A stretch of DNA of 64,000 nucleotides, taken from NCBI GenBank assembly GCA_036345935.2, contig JADWOT020000006.1, forward strand, positions 15,350,519 to 15,414,518. The letters run 5' to 3'. The notes under the pieces were generated by a model. The model saw only the letters and a list, made by a program, of their open reading frames with translations. It ran no database searches and was not told the origin of the DNA. The DNA is from Taenia hydatigena. Lineage: Eukaryota; Platyhelminthes; Cestoda; Cyclophyllidea; Taeniidae. The position numbers and the translations under genes are program-made. Position 1 is the first letter of the stretch. Every line of letters begins with the position of its first letter. Below are positions 12,958-25,262 of the stretch, piece by piece.

Positions 12958-15084
12958 AACTTTTGAATGTTGAAGGTCACCTACAGGCAAAACGGATCGC
13001 GATGTGTTATGGATGTGGCTGAGATCTCTTATCACCGGCTATCAATGCGTTGGTTTGCGAGACACCAATCAATCTCAATGCAAAAACCATCCATTGGTGA
13101 GTGAGGAAATTAGGAAATATGATGTAAACAGCTAGAGTCAACTTGTCACTTGATTGTGCGCCTATGTAAGCCATCTCGTTTGATCCATTTGGTGAACGAA
13201 AATTGACTTCCTGTAATAAGCTCCTTCTCCATTACCAACCTTTGCTAAAATGTATTCCTATGCAAGCGATTGGAAATACACATAAAATATTAACTACATC
13301 CTCCTTCCAAGTACGCATGTGGACGTGATGAAGTTAAATGAGCATATGTGGTGTTCGATTGCCTGCGTGGTGCTTTGCGGAAAGCGTCTTTGGGTATTCT
13401 AGTACTGAAATTAACACAATTAAAATCCATCAGCGTCTCTTAGTCAACAAATCAAGTACGAAATGTCTTCGTTTCTCTTTCGACCACTATACATGTACTT
13501 ATGGTGTTTGTCAACAATGAGGCATGTAGTGACAAGCACTAGAAAGTTATCATTATAGAATGTGGCAAGTGAAGCAGTATGTCTCATCTCCACTTCACCC
13601 CATTCTCTCATCCTCGAGTTAAAATCGAGGTTGTGCGGTGCACGCCATGAATTTACGGCTTGACCTGTGAAATTAGTCCCTTGAGGAGGTGATATACCCC
13701 AAAGTCGGATTTTCGCCTCCAATAATTGAGCGAAGGGTGGTAAGTGATCACGTCTACTAAGGAATCGTAACACACTGGCTTTTGGTCTCTCATAATCACC
13801 AAATTTGATATAAATGGAAGAAAATACCAATCCGCCTATTTCAATTTCGAGCTGTTTTCAATAACGAAGGCAGAGAAAGTTATTTCTTGCATAAAGGCTA
13901 CCTCTAAATGATACGCCTGTAGAACCAGGATCTTGAACTACTTGTAAATGACATATTACTCCTTAGCCGCCAAATCAATGCTTACAACTAGGTTTTACAG
14001 CTTTAATGCTGTGCCAAAAGCTGTGGAAACAATTAAAACAATTCTCCGTAAACGCGCTCATATTTTAGCAGTATTGTGACCATTTAAACGCTTTAAGCAG
14101 GTTAACAAATGTTACCAGGGGAGATAGCATGGTTACTTGACTACGTTGTGCTGATGAAATATTTAATGCGTTAGCATTATCAAGTATCGTTTACTGAAGA
14201 AGCAAATAATCATTCAAGCAGTCATTCAAATGAATTGGGTAAGTATACCTACTCGGTGTTACTTTGAAAGAAATTAAATCTTCCAGAAAATGTAGGTGGC
14301 ATGAATTGCATTCAAAGGGGTCCAGAGTATACTATGGCAGCGCTTTTTTGCGGTTTACTGTACGAAACTGATCGGCAACACTAAATCGGTTAATGTAATG
14401 CTTCATTTTACAAATAAAGGGGGGCAAGACTTGTGCTTAGTAGGGAACACAAAAATTCAGTTCTGTGGTGGAAGTGGTGACAATCTAATTATCGATTGCA
14501 AACAGCACATCGGTTCCCTTCCTGAAGTGCAAATGTTGAGGCACGAAAGGTAAAACCGGTACATCTGTCCTTTTTAACTCATGATTGTAGGAAACCCGGG
14601 GATCAAGGCATCATCTTCATCCAAATATTTAAGTGTCATGCATCTAAACCAAGCACCTCTCTTATTAACTGCATCAAGATTGTCAGAATCTAGCTTAAAA
14701 CAATTTTTAAGGAATGGGATGTTTTAAAAATCTGATTAGCGTTAGCTTTGTCGACAATTCAGGAAAATTAATTTAAAAAAGGATGAATTTTTACCATGAA
14801 GGAAATTTTTTAGCTATCTTGTTTGAAGCATTGCTATAGCTAAGCGAAATCGCTCTACCAATGGAACGCACAGGGCAATTTCTAATCTGAAGCCTGCTTC
14901 TCTTACTTCCTTTGCTAAATTTTGCCTCGACCTTAAGGAAGTCGACTTAATCCACGAAGTTCAATCCTTTTTAACTATCTAGACATGCACAACTATCAAC
15001 CACATCCACTCCATTTTGAGGCATGAAGTCACTTCTGTTTTCACATGTCTTTTAGATAAAGAATCAGGCAGGATGGGACCTTAC
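12958..15084. other. Non-coding stretch, nothing recognised
   Basis: The minus-strand open frame 13,444-13,830 (128 codons) is the longest here. It has no recognisable domain and no clear splice context. The rest is AT-rich with short open frames only. Confidence 0.4.
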
Positions 15085-15504
15085 CAATGCGCATGAGTAG
15101 TCTGCGGTTATCTCAAACCATGCATGGTATCCAGACAATTTGAAAACAGCCGCTTTACTTGTCGCCAGTACACAGTCAAGGCGTCTCATAGTCAGACGTA
15201 CATTAGCGGCAGCATTGAGCAGACAGAAACCTCTAGGCAAGGCAAAGAAATTGAGTATCTGCTGGAATCTGGTAAACTTTGTATCAGACGATCCTGTCGA
15301 GTTCTTTTTCTCCTTCTCTTCGTGCAAACGACCAACTGTCTGATCTGCATTGTGACAGATGCCTCTGTTTCTTTGGCGACCTGCATGCTATTGGCATTAG
15401 AGCACCCATCTTTCCTCAGCATCGTGCCCGCAGAGTCCAGCATGGGTCGGGCGATAAAGAGAAGGCTAGGATAAAAGCCGGCGACCCAAACAAAAGGGGC
15501 CACT
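15085..15504 (-). CDS. Candidate exon(s) of an unrecognised minus-strand gene
   Basis: A long pyrimidine-rich acceptor, ending 'tttactcctcag' in minus sense, abuts 15,504. A good donor, ATTG then GTAAGG, lies at 15,084-15,081. Between them the minus strand is open in two different frames: 15,504-15,192, beginning 'GPFVWVAGFYPSLLFIARP', and 15,327-15,085, containing 'RGFCLLNAAANVRL' and ending 'EITADYSCAL'. A small intron between the two frames would reconcile them; 'ttaccagattccag' near 15,260 is a possible acceptor. I do not recognise the peptide. The region is less AT-rich than its surroundings. Coding status is uncertain and the position fits an upstream exon of the otopetrin-like gene only by location. 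Confidence 0.25.
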
Positions 15505-16114
15505 GAGGAGTAAACGAAGAGAAGTAGAACTGTGAAACGCGTCTTGCTGGCAGTCGTGATCGCACAACTTAGCTTGGGGATGTGACCTAAGCACTGGATT
15601 TCATCGGTTGCCTCACCATTTGAGAGTCAGCTGCCTGGTCACTACTGGCACGCTGCACGTGCAAAGCATGCAGACAGAGAAGCAAGTGCTGTGACCACAG
15701 CCGAAGCACCCACTCAGCGTCTGACTGCATCACAACTTTGCCAATCTGCGTATTGATGGTGATGGTGACAGCGCGCAACATCGCCACTACTTATAACCCA
15801 TTGATAGAAGTCCTTCTCCCCATTCATCAAACAATTCTCTACGTAAACAATTACTTTTTCTTATGGTGATGATGTATCACCTCACGATTCCCACATTTCG
15901 TCTCACCGTCACGCACTTGTGACGCGCATATGATGCCAGTTTACCACTTTCCTTTTTTCGTCTTAAACATACAATTATGCATATATGCATGCTCTAACAT
16001 CTTCAACCCATCACTTATCCATAATCATTTCAGTACGTCCTCGTTACTAATGCCAGCTCCAAATTCTCTAATTTTGTCATTTTATTTATGAAATACTTGC
16101 AATTTACTTGCCCA
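15505..16114. other. Non-coding stretch, nothing recognised
   Basis: A minus-strand opening at 15,587-15,787 contains no known motif. The stretch 15,800-16,080 is AT-rich with no open frame of note. Confidence 0.35.
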
Positions 16115-16665
16115 CTGTCTAGCATTCTCAAGCCACCCAACTAACTCAGACGTTTCATTGCTTTCTTTACTTGTAAGATGCTTTGCTGCTGTCTGTTTAC
16201 CTTCTCGGCATTGCTTGCAATAACTTGGGTGCCCATGTTGTAGCCAGGTTCGTCTCAGCATATTACGTGACCCGCAGTCCACCCTTTCCGAAGGGCACTC
16301 AACCGACTTTCTTCTCCTTTTTGTCAATTCCACAAGGGTCTACGCCTTTAATTTTAATTTGTCTACGCGATCTGCCACGCACAATAGTCACTAAGCAGTA
16401 ATGCAGCGTTTAAATAATTCACTACTTCCCATCAAGATGCACGAAAGCAGTTGACGCCAGAGTGATGAAGATGACTCGCAATGGCGAATGCCCACTCACC
16501 TAGGCCGAATGTGCAACCGATTATGCATGTACGCAAACCCAAGGGAGCACATGCCTTGCGATAAATTTCCTCCTCATTCATAACTCTCCCACTTTTCCCC
16601 ACCCAACACACACCTTGCCATGTTTCTATCCTACCATTACACTTGCACACACTTTAGTGGTATTG
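16115..16665 (-). repeat. Dispersed repeat family R1, minus-strand copy
   Basis: Read on the minus strand, this matches 29,150-29,485 on the plus strand. Shared blocks in order: 'ggcaaggtgtgtgttgggtg', a 'cgcaaggcatg' block, a purine-rich 'ggagaagaaagtcgg' block, 'gtggactgcgggtcacg', 'atgctgagacga', and 'aagcaatgccgagaag'. This copy is longer because it has over 100 bases between the second and third blocks that the other copy lacks. Both copies translate to a similar short peptide with 'DCGSR.MLRR', which suggests a degraded coding or transposon origin. Confidence 0.65.
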
Positions 16666-19544
16666 TCGAGAAGAAAACTGCTTATCCTTTTGTTGTAATT
16701 GCCTCAAGTATTTGTGGGAATGTGAACTCCCACTATTCGTTAATTTGGCGCCAAATACACCCACTACTCAACTTGATTCGACAAGGAGTAGTGACAGTAG
16801 CGAAACCACTCCCAAAAGCCATCACTGTGCCTATACAATCGGAGGAAAGTACTCATGCTTGGGCACAGTTATGTGAGGCCAAGTTTTCAAGGCGATGCTG
16901 CGGTCTTGCAATGGAGAAGCATAATTTTGCTAGTGCAACAGGCTATTACGCCAGCAATGCGACGACGAAGAGAATATTTTCAGATCATGTTATAAATAAA
17001 TGCATGTGTGCACGCTCCTTCCAAATTAACGTTCTAAATTCATTAATGATCGCGAAATCAAATGGAACTTGTCCCACCCTGACAGTCTGACCTTATGAAG
17101 TGCTAGAATTACCAGCCCTATGCCCTTCCCACTCCTCCAAAGAATCGTGTTCACATTTCTTTTGCAACCAACTCGAAAGCTATGAGCCGATTTAACTCAG
17201 TGATGTTTGCACGAGGAACGATGCCCACTGCAACAGCTAATGAGCGGACATTCAAGGAGGTCACTGCACGCAAGCACAAAGTACTACTTACTCAGTGGTG
17301 GTAGACGTGCAAGTTAAATGCTACTCACTTATTTGTTATTGAGGGATTTCTGTTTTACACACAGCTAGACAAAATTGCTATCTGCGCTGCCTCCAACTGA
17401 CCATATACCTTGGAGCTCTTTGGTACTGCCTTCGAAAAGAAGGACCAGGTTTGCGCAGTAGAACCTCGTACCTATTCTTATAGTGCCACTATCCATTGTG
17501 CATATCTTAACTCAAATCGACTCATTATTACTGAAATTCATGCACAAGCATCCCGCAATTCGCATGCATTCTCGCCTGAACATCGGTAGGTTTGCTATAA
17601 GCCTTCCAGCTAAAGTAGACATGGATAACTGTTCGCAAAAACGCCTTCACAAGCCATCTGCCACTAATCAGTGTGGGTGGCTTAGCAGAACCCCTTTTCT
17701 AGCATGTGATATCGCTGTTTCTTTGAACCAGATCGTTCAAGCATTAAACGCTCACGCTGATATTGCAGCGAGTCATATGCCTCCACATCTTATTGAGAGA
17801 TCGCTTCTTCATTTCTCTTATGCAGGCGTTTAAATCGTGGGCGCTGTTTTCTCTACTACCCTGTCCAGCGATTTCTAATTTTTGTTGCCGCACATTCATT
17901 AAAATAATCTACAGGGCGTTAGAGGGCAAATTGTTAATATTAAACATCAACAAAAATAGTTCCACGAGCCGTTTCGAGATTTTTGCCTAATCTACAGAAC
18001 GAATGTGAGAAAAGCATCTGTTTTGCTTTCGGCATTGATCAGTGTCCTGCAATTCTCCCAAGGCGTAAGTTTTGCTGGATTAATTTTTAGATAAATGAAA
18101 GCAGTAACTGCATCATCACTGGCCGATTTGTTTGCTCTCAAGTATACAGTAGGGGATCTCGTTCTATCCAACGGCTCTCTTATTAACATCCCTTAAATTG
18201 AGCAGAACGATTTGCCAAGTGTGGTGCAGCAAATTTTTCTTCTTACCTTTGATCAGCCACTACACAGAAGTATTTGAATTCGTGTCCCATGTGGCAAAGT
18301 GGAAAACTGCAGCAAAGTATCCGAGAAACGAAGGGGAGAAAACGGCGCTAATTAGGTCGACACAAGATGGAGGATATCGCATTCCATTATTTCTGCACGA
18401 TCTTTTTATCCATGGTCTTGTTTGTTATGTGCTAACTGTTTAAATTTTACCTATCTTGGTAAGCTTCCTTTGCGTTGGCTTTTGCACTTGTAGGTAGAGA
18501 GGGAAGAGATGATGGTGCACTGTCTTTACGGTTGTGCGCCAAAAAGAATGTAGCAACTTATCACAATGTGACCACCTATAGCATATACGAGCAAATCGAA
18601 CGTCTGCGAAGTAGGGAAAGGCTTGGTTAGACGCAGTAAAGGAGTAGCAACCGCAGTTGCGTTACTCCTTTATCCACAACGACCTCTTAAACAAGAAAAG
18701 GATTCCCTCAATTATACAAAGATTTCGAGACATTCTTAAACGATAGCAAACATTGAATTAGCATGACAACTAACTTATCATTTCATTACGAGAACCCTTC
18801 CTAGTACTTACAAGTTCCTACACCTGATAGCCTTCATTACGCGAATGTATGTGGGCCAAGAACGGATTGCCTGATGGGCTGTTGTGAAAGCATAGAGCTC
18901 TTACAAATGCGTCGGGTGCTGTGGTTTCGAGATATTTTTAGGTTGAGGACGGCTCTTCCATTATACCTCATTTTGCTGGCTACCTGCGCTTTGACCATAG
19001 GACACAGAAGACAGTGGCAAGATGCCTTCCAACGTTTTTCTCTGACCACTCTGTAGAGAGATGTATTTGGCAAGCGTTAATGCTTCTGACATGTACTTTG
19101 AGCAACGTAATATGAAGAGATGATGCATCTATCGGAATGGGATTGAAAGCAGATTCTGGGGCTGAGAATGCAATCACTGAGTGGGAGCCTACTGATTTAA
19201 AGAAAATACCAGGGTTTTGTACTGCGTCACAACTGTTCAAACACTACCCGCTGGTAAGCTGGCGCATAAAGCACCTCTCTTCGACTCTTTTCCTGCATAT
19301 TATCTTGGAAGCATACACTCAGCTGTCTATTCCATAGCGGTTGTTAATGCTGTTTCCTAATAACCTCAGGAAAAGCATTCCTTATGTGTCGAATGAATTT
19401 CCCAGTAGAGTGTTTGTTAACCAGACAGGGAAGGTGGCGCAGGAGGTGAAGAAGGTGGTGGGGAGGAAGAAGTCGCTCCAACCACTAGCGGGTCTGGTCT
19501 CAATTCCACAGACTTTGGGATCTCCTTCGCTTCCACGGCGGTAG
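16666..19544. other. Non-coding stretch, nothing recognised
   Basis: It contains the plus-strand open frame 16,620-17,090 (156 codons), long but without domain, signal peptide or splice context; in 64 kb about one chance frame of this length is expected. The other openings (17,483-17,833 and 17,763-17,990, plus) are also unrecognised. Confidence 0.4.
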
Positions 19545-19690
19545 TGCCTGCCTACACTTTTGCGTGGGTTAGTGATTATCAAAAACTGATATATCAAGGA
19601 CGATGCCCTCCGCCTACTAAATGAGTCTCTTTTCATTATAGGCCTCCATTGTGCTGGCGTTGCGTCAGTCGTCATTCATCTAACAATCGC
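19545..19690 (+). repeat. Dispersed repeat family R5, copy 1
   Basis: This is similar to 36,225-36,375 in the same orientation. Shared landmarks are 'gggttagtgattat', a 'cgcctac' block about 45 bases on, and 'gcgtcagtcgtcattcatc' near the end. Spacing is conserved. No coding content is recognised. Confidence 0.45.
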
Positions 19691-20344
19691 AATGTATTCT
19701 CTCATGGTGAAAAACGGTCGCAACACAATTATGCAAATTTGTCCTGACTCAGTTTGAATCTTCTGACTCATGCAAATGTGCGTGTATCCTTTCATCATCT
19801 TTTAAAGATTGCCCTCAGTGGGGCAAGTTGAATTGACTGCAAGGCAGATCAATCAAAAGTTAGGAATGTGTCAGTGCAGAATATGAGTCCAATTTTCAGC
19901 AAATATCGGTGAGAAATAGCATGCCTACTCACAATTTTCCACAATGTGTGCAATCAGTGAGTGAACACAAACAAATGAACCTGCACACATCTTAACACAA
20001 GGCTGCCCATGCGAATTATGAAGAGGAGTTGAGAATGCAACGATTACCATCATCTGTTGAATGCTTCTTTATTTACGCTGGGTAGAGTCAAAGGTTAGAA
20101 AAAGTCTTGCTGCAGGCGGCCGCAAAATTCTTCAGACAAAACAAAGGTCCGCAATAAAGTGAAACAGAAAGAAAACACCGTCTCCAGTGCCTTCACAGCT
20201 CCTTGCACATTTACGGGAATGATTCTTAATTAGTCGGCCCATACATTACCCCATTCTTGGTCAACAGATCCACTTCTGGGTGTATGCATAACCCGTATGA
20301 TGTGCTGGTTTGCGATCATAGGAATGGACATATCGGGATATGTT
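19691..20344. other. Non-coding stretch, nothing recognised
   Basis: Only short open frames, with no repeats recognised beyond the adjacent R3 copy. Confidence 0.4.
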
Positions 20345-20560
20345 GATTTACCGATGCTGAGTTGCGAGACCCCGAATGTTCATCCGGATCTGTGTGCATA
20401 TCGTTGAAAATATCCACAGCTAAGTCGCAGGATGAGAAAACAAATTTTGAATGATGTTTAGATTGACTGCCGAATCGCGTGATTCAAAGGGACAAGTAAT
20501 TCCTAATTATCAGCCACAATAATGAGTGATTATAATGGTTAGCAACGATCTTTTGAATAA
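20345..20560 (+). repeat. Dispersed repeat family R3, copy 2
   Basis: This is the partner of 8,785-9,000. The best matching part is 'gtctgtgtgcaaatcg' against 'atctgtgtgcatatcg' (from about 20,387), then the purine-rich block and 'cctaattatcagcc'. It begins about 90 bases 3' (minus sense) of the candidate exon 20,649-20,951. Confidence 0.5.
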
Positions 20561-20648
20561 CCATAATTACGTAAAGATACATTGCGTATAATTTTTGGAT
20601 AAAAATAAATGTTGCTTTTGCTCGCTTTTGCATGGATCGAATGCTTAC

Positions 20649-20951
20649 CTCTTAGTTTCTGCAAAAGAATCGCATTGTGCCCAGGCAATTGTACTCTTGC
20701 CTTCAAGGCGCGTCGCATTTTGAATATATATATATATACATAGGACTGCGACTCCTACAATGACGATGGAAACTATAATAATTGGACAGATTGCGTATAA
20801 ACAATATATGGCAGGGAGTGGGGCTACTGGCTCGGCGCAGAGATCAGCCCACCAGGCGAGGATACAGTGACCAAGGCACAAATTGACCATGTGCCAAAGT
20901 ACTAGTTGAACAATCAACTTGTTACATTCACTCTGTTCCAGTTCTTGCACC
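20649..20951 (-). CDS. Candidate two-helix membrane exon, possible otopetrin paralogue
   Basis: The minus strand is open between an acceptor (ttgtctacccag, 3' end at 20,952) and a strong donor, AAGAG then GTAAGC (20,643-20,648). It encodes about 100 residues with two hydrophobic segments: 'LIVQLVLWHMVNLCLGHCIL', with an 'HM..NLC' that recalls otopetrin helix 5, and 'CPIIIVSIVIVGVAVLCIYI', where helix 6 would sit. The exon starts and ends in phase 2. Caution: the end of the second helix is encoded by an (AT)n microsatellite (about 20,719-20,738). The same helix position is already claimed by the 10.8-10.95 kb exon, so this would need to be a second, paralogous gene. Confidence 0.3.
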
Positions 20952-21303
20952 CTGGGTAGACAATTTATCTAAAGACGACGTAGGCTGCATGCGAAACACT
21001 CTATTGCTGCACAATCTTTGCCACCTTGTCTTGGGTCTGTTTGTATTGTGACTGTTAAAGTTGCGGGAGACACGACATAGTTCACCGATAGAAGAAATCG
21101 TACCCAAATCCCCTTCATGTCCAACAAGCACGATTTGCTCTACCGTAACAGGCATGAATGCAGCAGTGACGACGCAATTTTAAACGGGCTGAAAAAGCGT
21201 GCCAGCAAAGGCCTTACTAAAACATGTACGTGTACAGAAAACTTTTTACCTAAGGAAGGCACAGAGTAGTACCGCAATTCGATTTTAACTTGAGTGTCCC
21301 CAG

Positions 21304-21486
21304 GTAATCTACCAGACCGTCATTGACACTAGCTACGGCCTAAAGGTTGGCAACCTGGTCCCTTTTGACAATTGCAACCTACCAACCGTCATCGAGAGCC
21401 TCAGCGTCCACCATGTCGATAGACAATGCACCAAAGCCCGTGACCTTGAAAATGTCAAACAGAATGGCGCATTTTTATTAAAATAG
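21304..21486 (+). CDS. Candidate coding exon, unrecognised
   Basis: On the plus strand the frame from a possible acceptor (gagtgtccccag, ending 21,303) runs about 60 codons to a TAG at 21,484-21,486. The composition is strikingly gene-like for this region: third positions are often C or G ('gtc', 'acc', 'aac', 'ctc'), and the peptide is balanced and soluble ('TVIDTSYGLKVGNLVPFD', then 'TVIESLSVHHVDRQCTKA'). No ATG lies in frame, so it would be a terminal exon. I do not recognise the family. It could also be a fragment of a decayed gene. Confidence 0.3.
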   Translation, partial: VIYQTVIDTSYGLKVGNLVPFDNCNLPTVIESLSVHHVDRQCTKARDLENVKQNGAFLLK

Positions 21487-24400
21487 CGGCCGACCTTCAA
21501 AAAAATTTGGGCTAAAGCAATTTTACTAGCGAGATTTTCATTGATAATCCTCGAACTGGTTAATCCTTTGTACAACTGCAAGTATTTCGAAGTCAAAGGG
21601 ATATATTTAGGAATCTAACAAAAGTCGACAATCAAATGTAAAAAATCAAAATTTCTATTCAATTAATAGAACTTTTAAGGAATATATTTCAAGGTGTTGG
21701 TTTAGCTGCGCCGTAAAATATTTTCCTTCTGACGCACCCATTCACCGGTGTCTCCAGTCGAAATCCAGATTTTAATGAAAGCAACAAGAAATTCGTTGTA
21801 CGTGCATGCCAATAACGGCAGCAAATTACATTGAAAATATGCAATAAATCTAAATACCTTGAAAATTTTTAAACCATTGGCGATCGCGATTAATTGTAAG
21901 CCTGCAAAACACTAGTTTGTTCTACTTTTTATGCATCGCATAGCAAATGATAGTGGAGTGATAATTTTAGTTAAAATTTTGCGCTTATACACGCAGATAT
22001 GCCCTGCAAATAAATATGCGCGTGCAGGTTCCATGACGGGCCAACTCCTGACAATGAGTTAAAATTTGTACGGTTGCAGCATAGATGCAGGTTAAATAAG
22101 TACGTATTTACGAATAACAAATTAATTTAAAAATTTTTTAGGCAAAAAATTTATCTGCAATTTTCTTAAAATTTACCATCGTATAATTGTTTTAAATAGT
22201 AGCTTCTTATGTTAGATTGGATTGGCTTTAAGGGTCATGGCTTAACTGCTCGAATAACTGGCCCGTTTGCTCATTTCCTAGTGTCGTGGTGGATTTTCTA
22301 ACCGCTGAATTTTTGATATTATTGCCAAACATATGGGATTAATTCATCAAATATAATGACTTTATACCACTTTGGGTGACGATAAAGTTGGATCACAAGT
22401 TTGTTTGTTTGGACTACTACAATTAGCTTCCGATTTCATGAATAAACAGGCGGGATGAAATGTCTATTCATTATTCAAAGCCATAGGTGAGCTAATCTTT
22501 TTATTCGCTCTGTTCTTTTTATCATACAAATACTTTTAATGTAGCGCTTATTATAAGAGCGAAAATTCTTCAACCTAGCTCTCTTGCGTAATGTTCTCAA
22601 GTGTGTGCAGAACTGCCAAATCCAACCAGTTTACTTGATGACGTTGGACTACCTTGAGATTTTCATTTTCAGCCATACTTGGTGCCTATGTCGTATATCT
22701 GGCGGTCAATCTGTGGATATTGTCTGGACTTGTGGGATCTCCGTGGGGGCTGAAGTGTTGCATCTAGAAGGTTAGGCGCCCTCTACCTAATGTGGATCCC
22801 CATAATTAACATTCATCATGGCGATTCCATGGTTCTTCTGGCAGAATAGGCGTGCACAGCCACAGTTTGGATGCCAAAACCGCTTGTCTGCTTTCCAGAT
22901 TTGCGCCTGGGATCTTTAATTGGACTACGGAGTTATCGTACTGTCGATGTGGGTACTTCTTCATTTTCTCAAATTCGACAATCTTTCTTATTAAAGCTGT
23001 CATGCCAAGAAACCGCTTCTCATAAGTATTTGACCGCCGCACAGCTTGTATGCCTTGTTGCTAGTGTGTTATGGCAGCTGGATTTGTACTGTATCGTGTG
23101 TTGCTGCAAAAACCTGCCCATCCAGAACAGTAAGGTTGATGCAGAGTTAATGTGCTTCTAGGTTTTTGAGCGAGAAGCACCATTTTTAAACATTGCAGTG
23201 GGTGGAATGTAGTGATGGATGTTCTTGTTAGACAGACTGTGGGTTTGAGTGCATTTAGCAGTGGTTCTGTAGCTGCTGTTTCGGATACTGCTTTTCGCTT
23301 CTTTTGACATGGATTTTAGGTCCTGACGGGCAAAACCTTTCTTCCATTTGACCTCATTGTCGCGAGTGACCCACCAAGGTTACGAAACAGATTGTCTTAG
23401 ATTTGTCTAGCGGAACGTAATGGGCCCTATCCTGCGATATTTGAATGGTTTTTTGCAAAATGGTTTGGTCGACACCACCTTGTTGGTCTAATTTTGGGAG
23501 TCGTCTATTTCGTTGTTGCGAAGTACAACATCCCGCCCACCGCGTCATTAGAGGATGGCTCACTTCGGTCCTGGATTTCTGGCTGGATGTCATTTTGTCT
23601 CATTTCACGAGTTTCGTCCTCAGTGTTTAATAGTTGAATGCATCAGATGCAGTACGAAAGGAAAGTTAGTGCAGAGACACTCATGGAGATGCTTTCATTT
23701 CTACCTGTTAAAAGGCCTTCCACGAGCTACACTTAGCGCACTTCTTTACCATTGATGCCAAATGCGGAAACGTTATAATGATGCGAATAGGTGCCTTTTG
23801 GCAGTAAGCAACTGTCTTTTTGAGTCCATCCTTTAAATGCCCTCGTTTTTTGCCATGGAGATCGTTCCATGCAGTTATTTTAACCAGACCGGATCGTTTC
23901 ATCGTCTTTAATTTGGTTTTCAAGCAGAAATACAATTACCCGAGTTAATATGGGATGGTACGATTGTTAGTGCAGTCCCTTATCCAGTTAGCCATCCAAA
24001 GTGAAGTTAGCTTTTTCTGACTCTGTAATGTCTGCTAATTCGCAACTTTGCCTTTTAGAGAATTTCTCGGAGTATCATTCGGAGGCATTTTCTTAAATGT
24101 TCGTTCACTTCTTTTACGTCTTTCTTTTTAACAACAATCATGGTCTCCAGCTGTGGGATGGCAACATCTTGTTAATTCCGCCTCAAAATTGACAAAGCGT
24201 GGATGTTCTCATTGCAGACGTGCTGCTTCCTTTTGGGGTGACTTTTGTCTACGGATTGAGGCGGAATTGCCTTCAAGCGTGCCAGAACTACTAGGAAGTT
24301 AAAGTCCGATCCGCAAGTAACTTTTGGCATGGGCTCCAAAACCGTAGCAATAACGTAGCGCATGTAACTTTGTGACAGAAAACTATTTGCAGGATTTTTG

Positions 24401-25044
24401 GATGAAAGGGAATATGGTTGCATGCAGTCCTTCTCCAATGCTCAGTGATGCATTTTTCGGAAAGGAATATGATCTAAATCCGCCAAGCAGTAAGAAAAGG
24501 CCTGTTTTATGAAGGAATAAAATCTATATCCGCGCCATGATTCACTGCCGGTAATGCACACAACGAAATGGATTTCTTACTTGTCAACCTAACTAACTAG
24601 TGTTCCTGGTTTATTCATTTCGTGGGAGAATTATCGTACTTTTTGTTTGCACGAAAGTGCTAGACCCGTGAAAATGATTGGACTGTTCTTTGATAATAGA
24701 CGACTGAGTAGCATCTCCCTCTAATTGTTTGGAAAAGCATGCTGCCATTCTTACAATGAGTGACTCACGTAACTAAAGAGAAGTTTCCGCTTACTTTGGC
24801 ATAACTTCTGAGTTAATTGATTTGCTTTCTAAATGATTTATTTGGCGAGGCAGTCGTGATTACAACTCCTCACCCTTTTCGACGAGACTGGCTTACAAAT
24901 CTTGGTGTTATAATGCGTTTCCGATTCCAAAGCCAAAAATCAATCTAGCACGCATCATTTCTATGCCAGTCTCACTTTGTCTCTTAACTTTTGTTGCGTT
25001 TCGCACGTGGCAGTAAGATGTTGAAAAGCTAATGATCCGCTCTT
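21487..25044. other. Non-coding stretch, nothing recognised
   Basis: It is AT-rich between about 21.6 and 22.5 kb. Overlapping open frames on both strands at 22.8-23.7 kb have no recognisable domain. No RNA gene or array was seen. Confidence 0.4.
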
Positions 25045-25262
25045 TGTAGGAGGGTGGGCACGAGGTAATGCCCTCCTCCTCACCTCTTTCTTCCTCCATG
25101 CTCTTCCTTTCCCATATCTCACCCTATTTTCTTACGGTCTGGCTTTCCAGCATTCTGTGCGATACATGTGGTTTCAGGTCCTGCCTGTTGTCGCGTTTCA
25201 CGGGTTTGAAAAGCCTTTGTATTGCATGCCGACCAGCCCCAACCGTTTCATAAAAAGCACGG
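25045..25262 (+). repeat. Dispersed repeat family R4, copy 1
   Basis: This matches 34,015-34,235 in the same orientation. Both have a pyrimidine-rich block ('cctcacctctttcttcctcc' here), then 'gtttcaggtcctgcctg', 'gtttgaaaagcct', and 'ccgaccagccccaaccgttt'. The 34-kb copy adjoins an ankyrin-repeat fragment on the minus strand; this one does not show that fragment. Confidence 0.6.

Noticed and set aside
13444..13830. Minus-strand open frame of 128 codons
   Set aside because: No recognisable motif and no acceptor/donor pair; treated as chance.
16620..17090. Plus-strand open frame of 156 codons, among the longest in the window
   Set aside because: No domain, signal peptide, family resemblance or splice context; a frame of this length is expected about once by chance in 64 kb of this composition, and its start overlaps a dispersed repeat.
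20719..20738. (AT)n run as a regulatory element or TATA box
   Set aside because: Simple microsatellite; position inside a candidate exon gives no support for a promoter.
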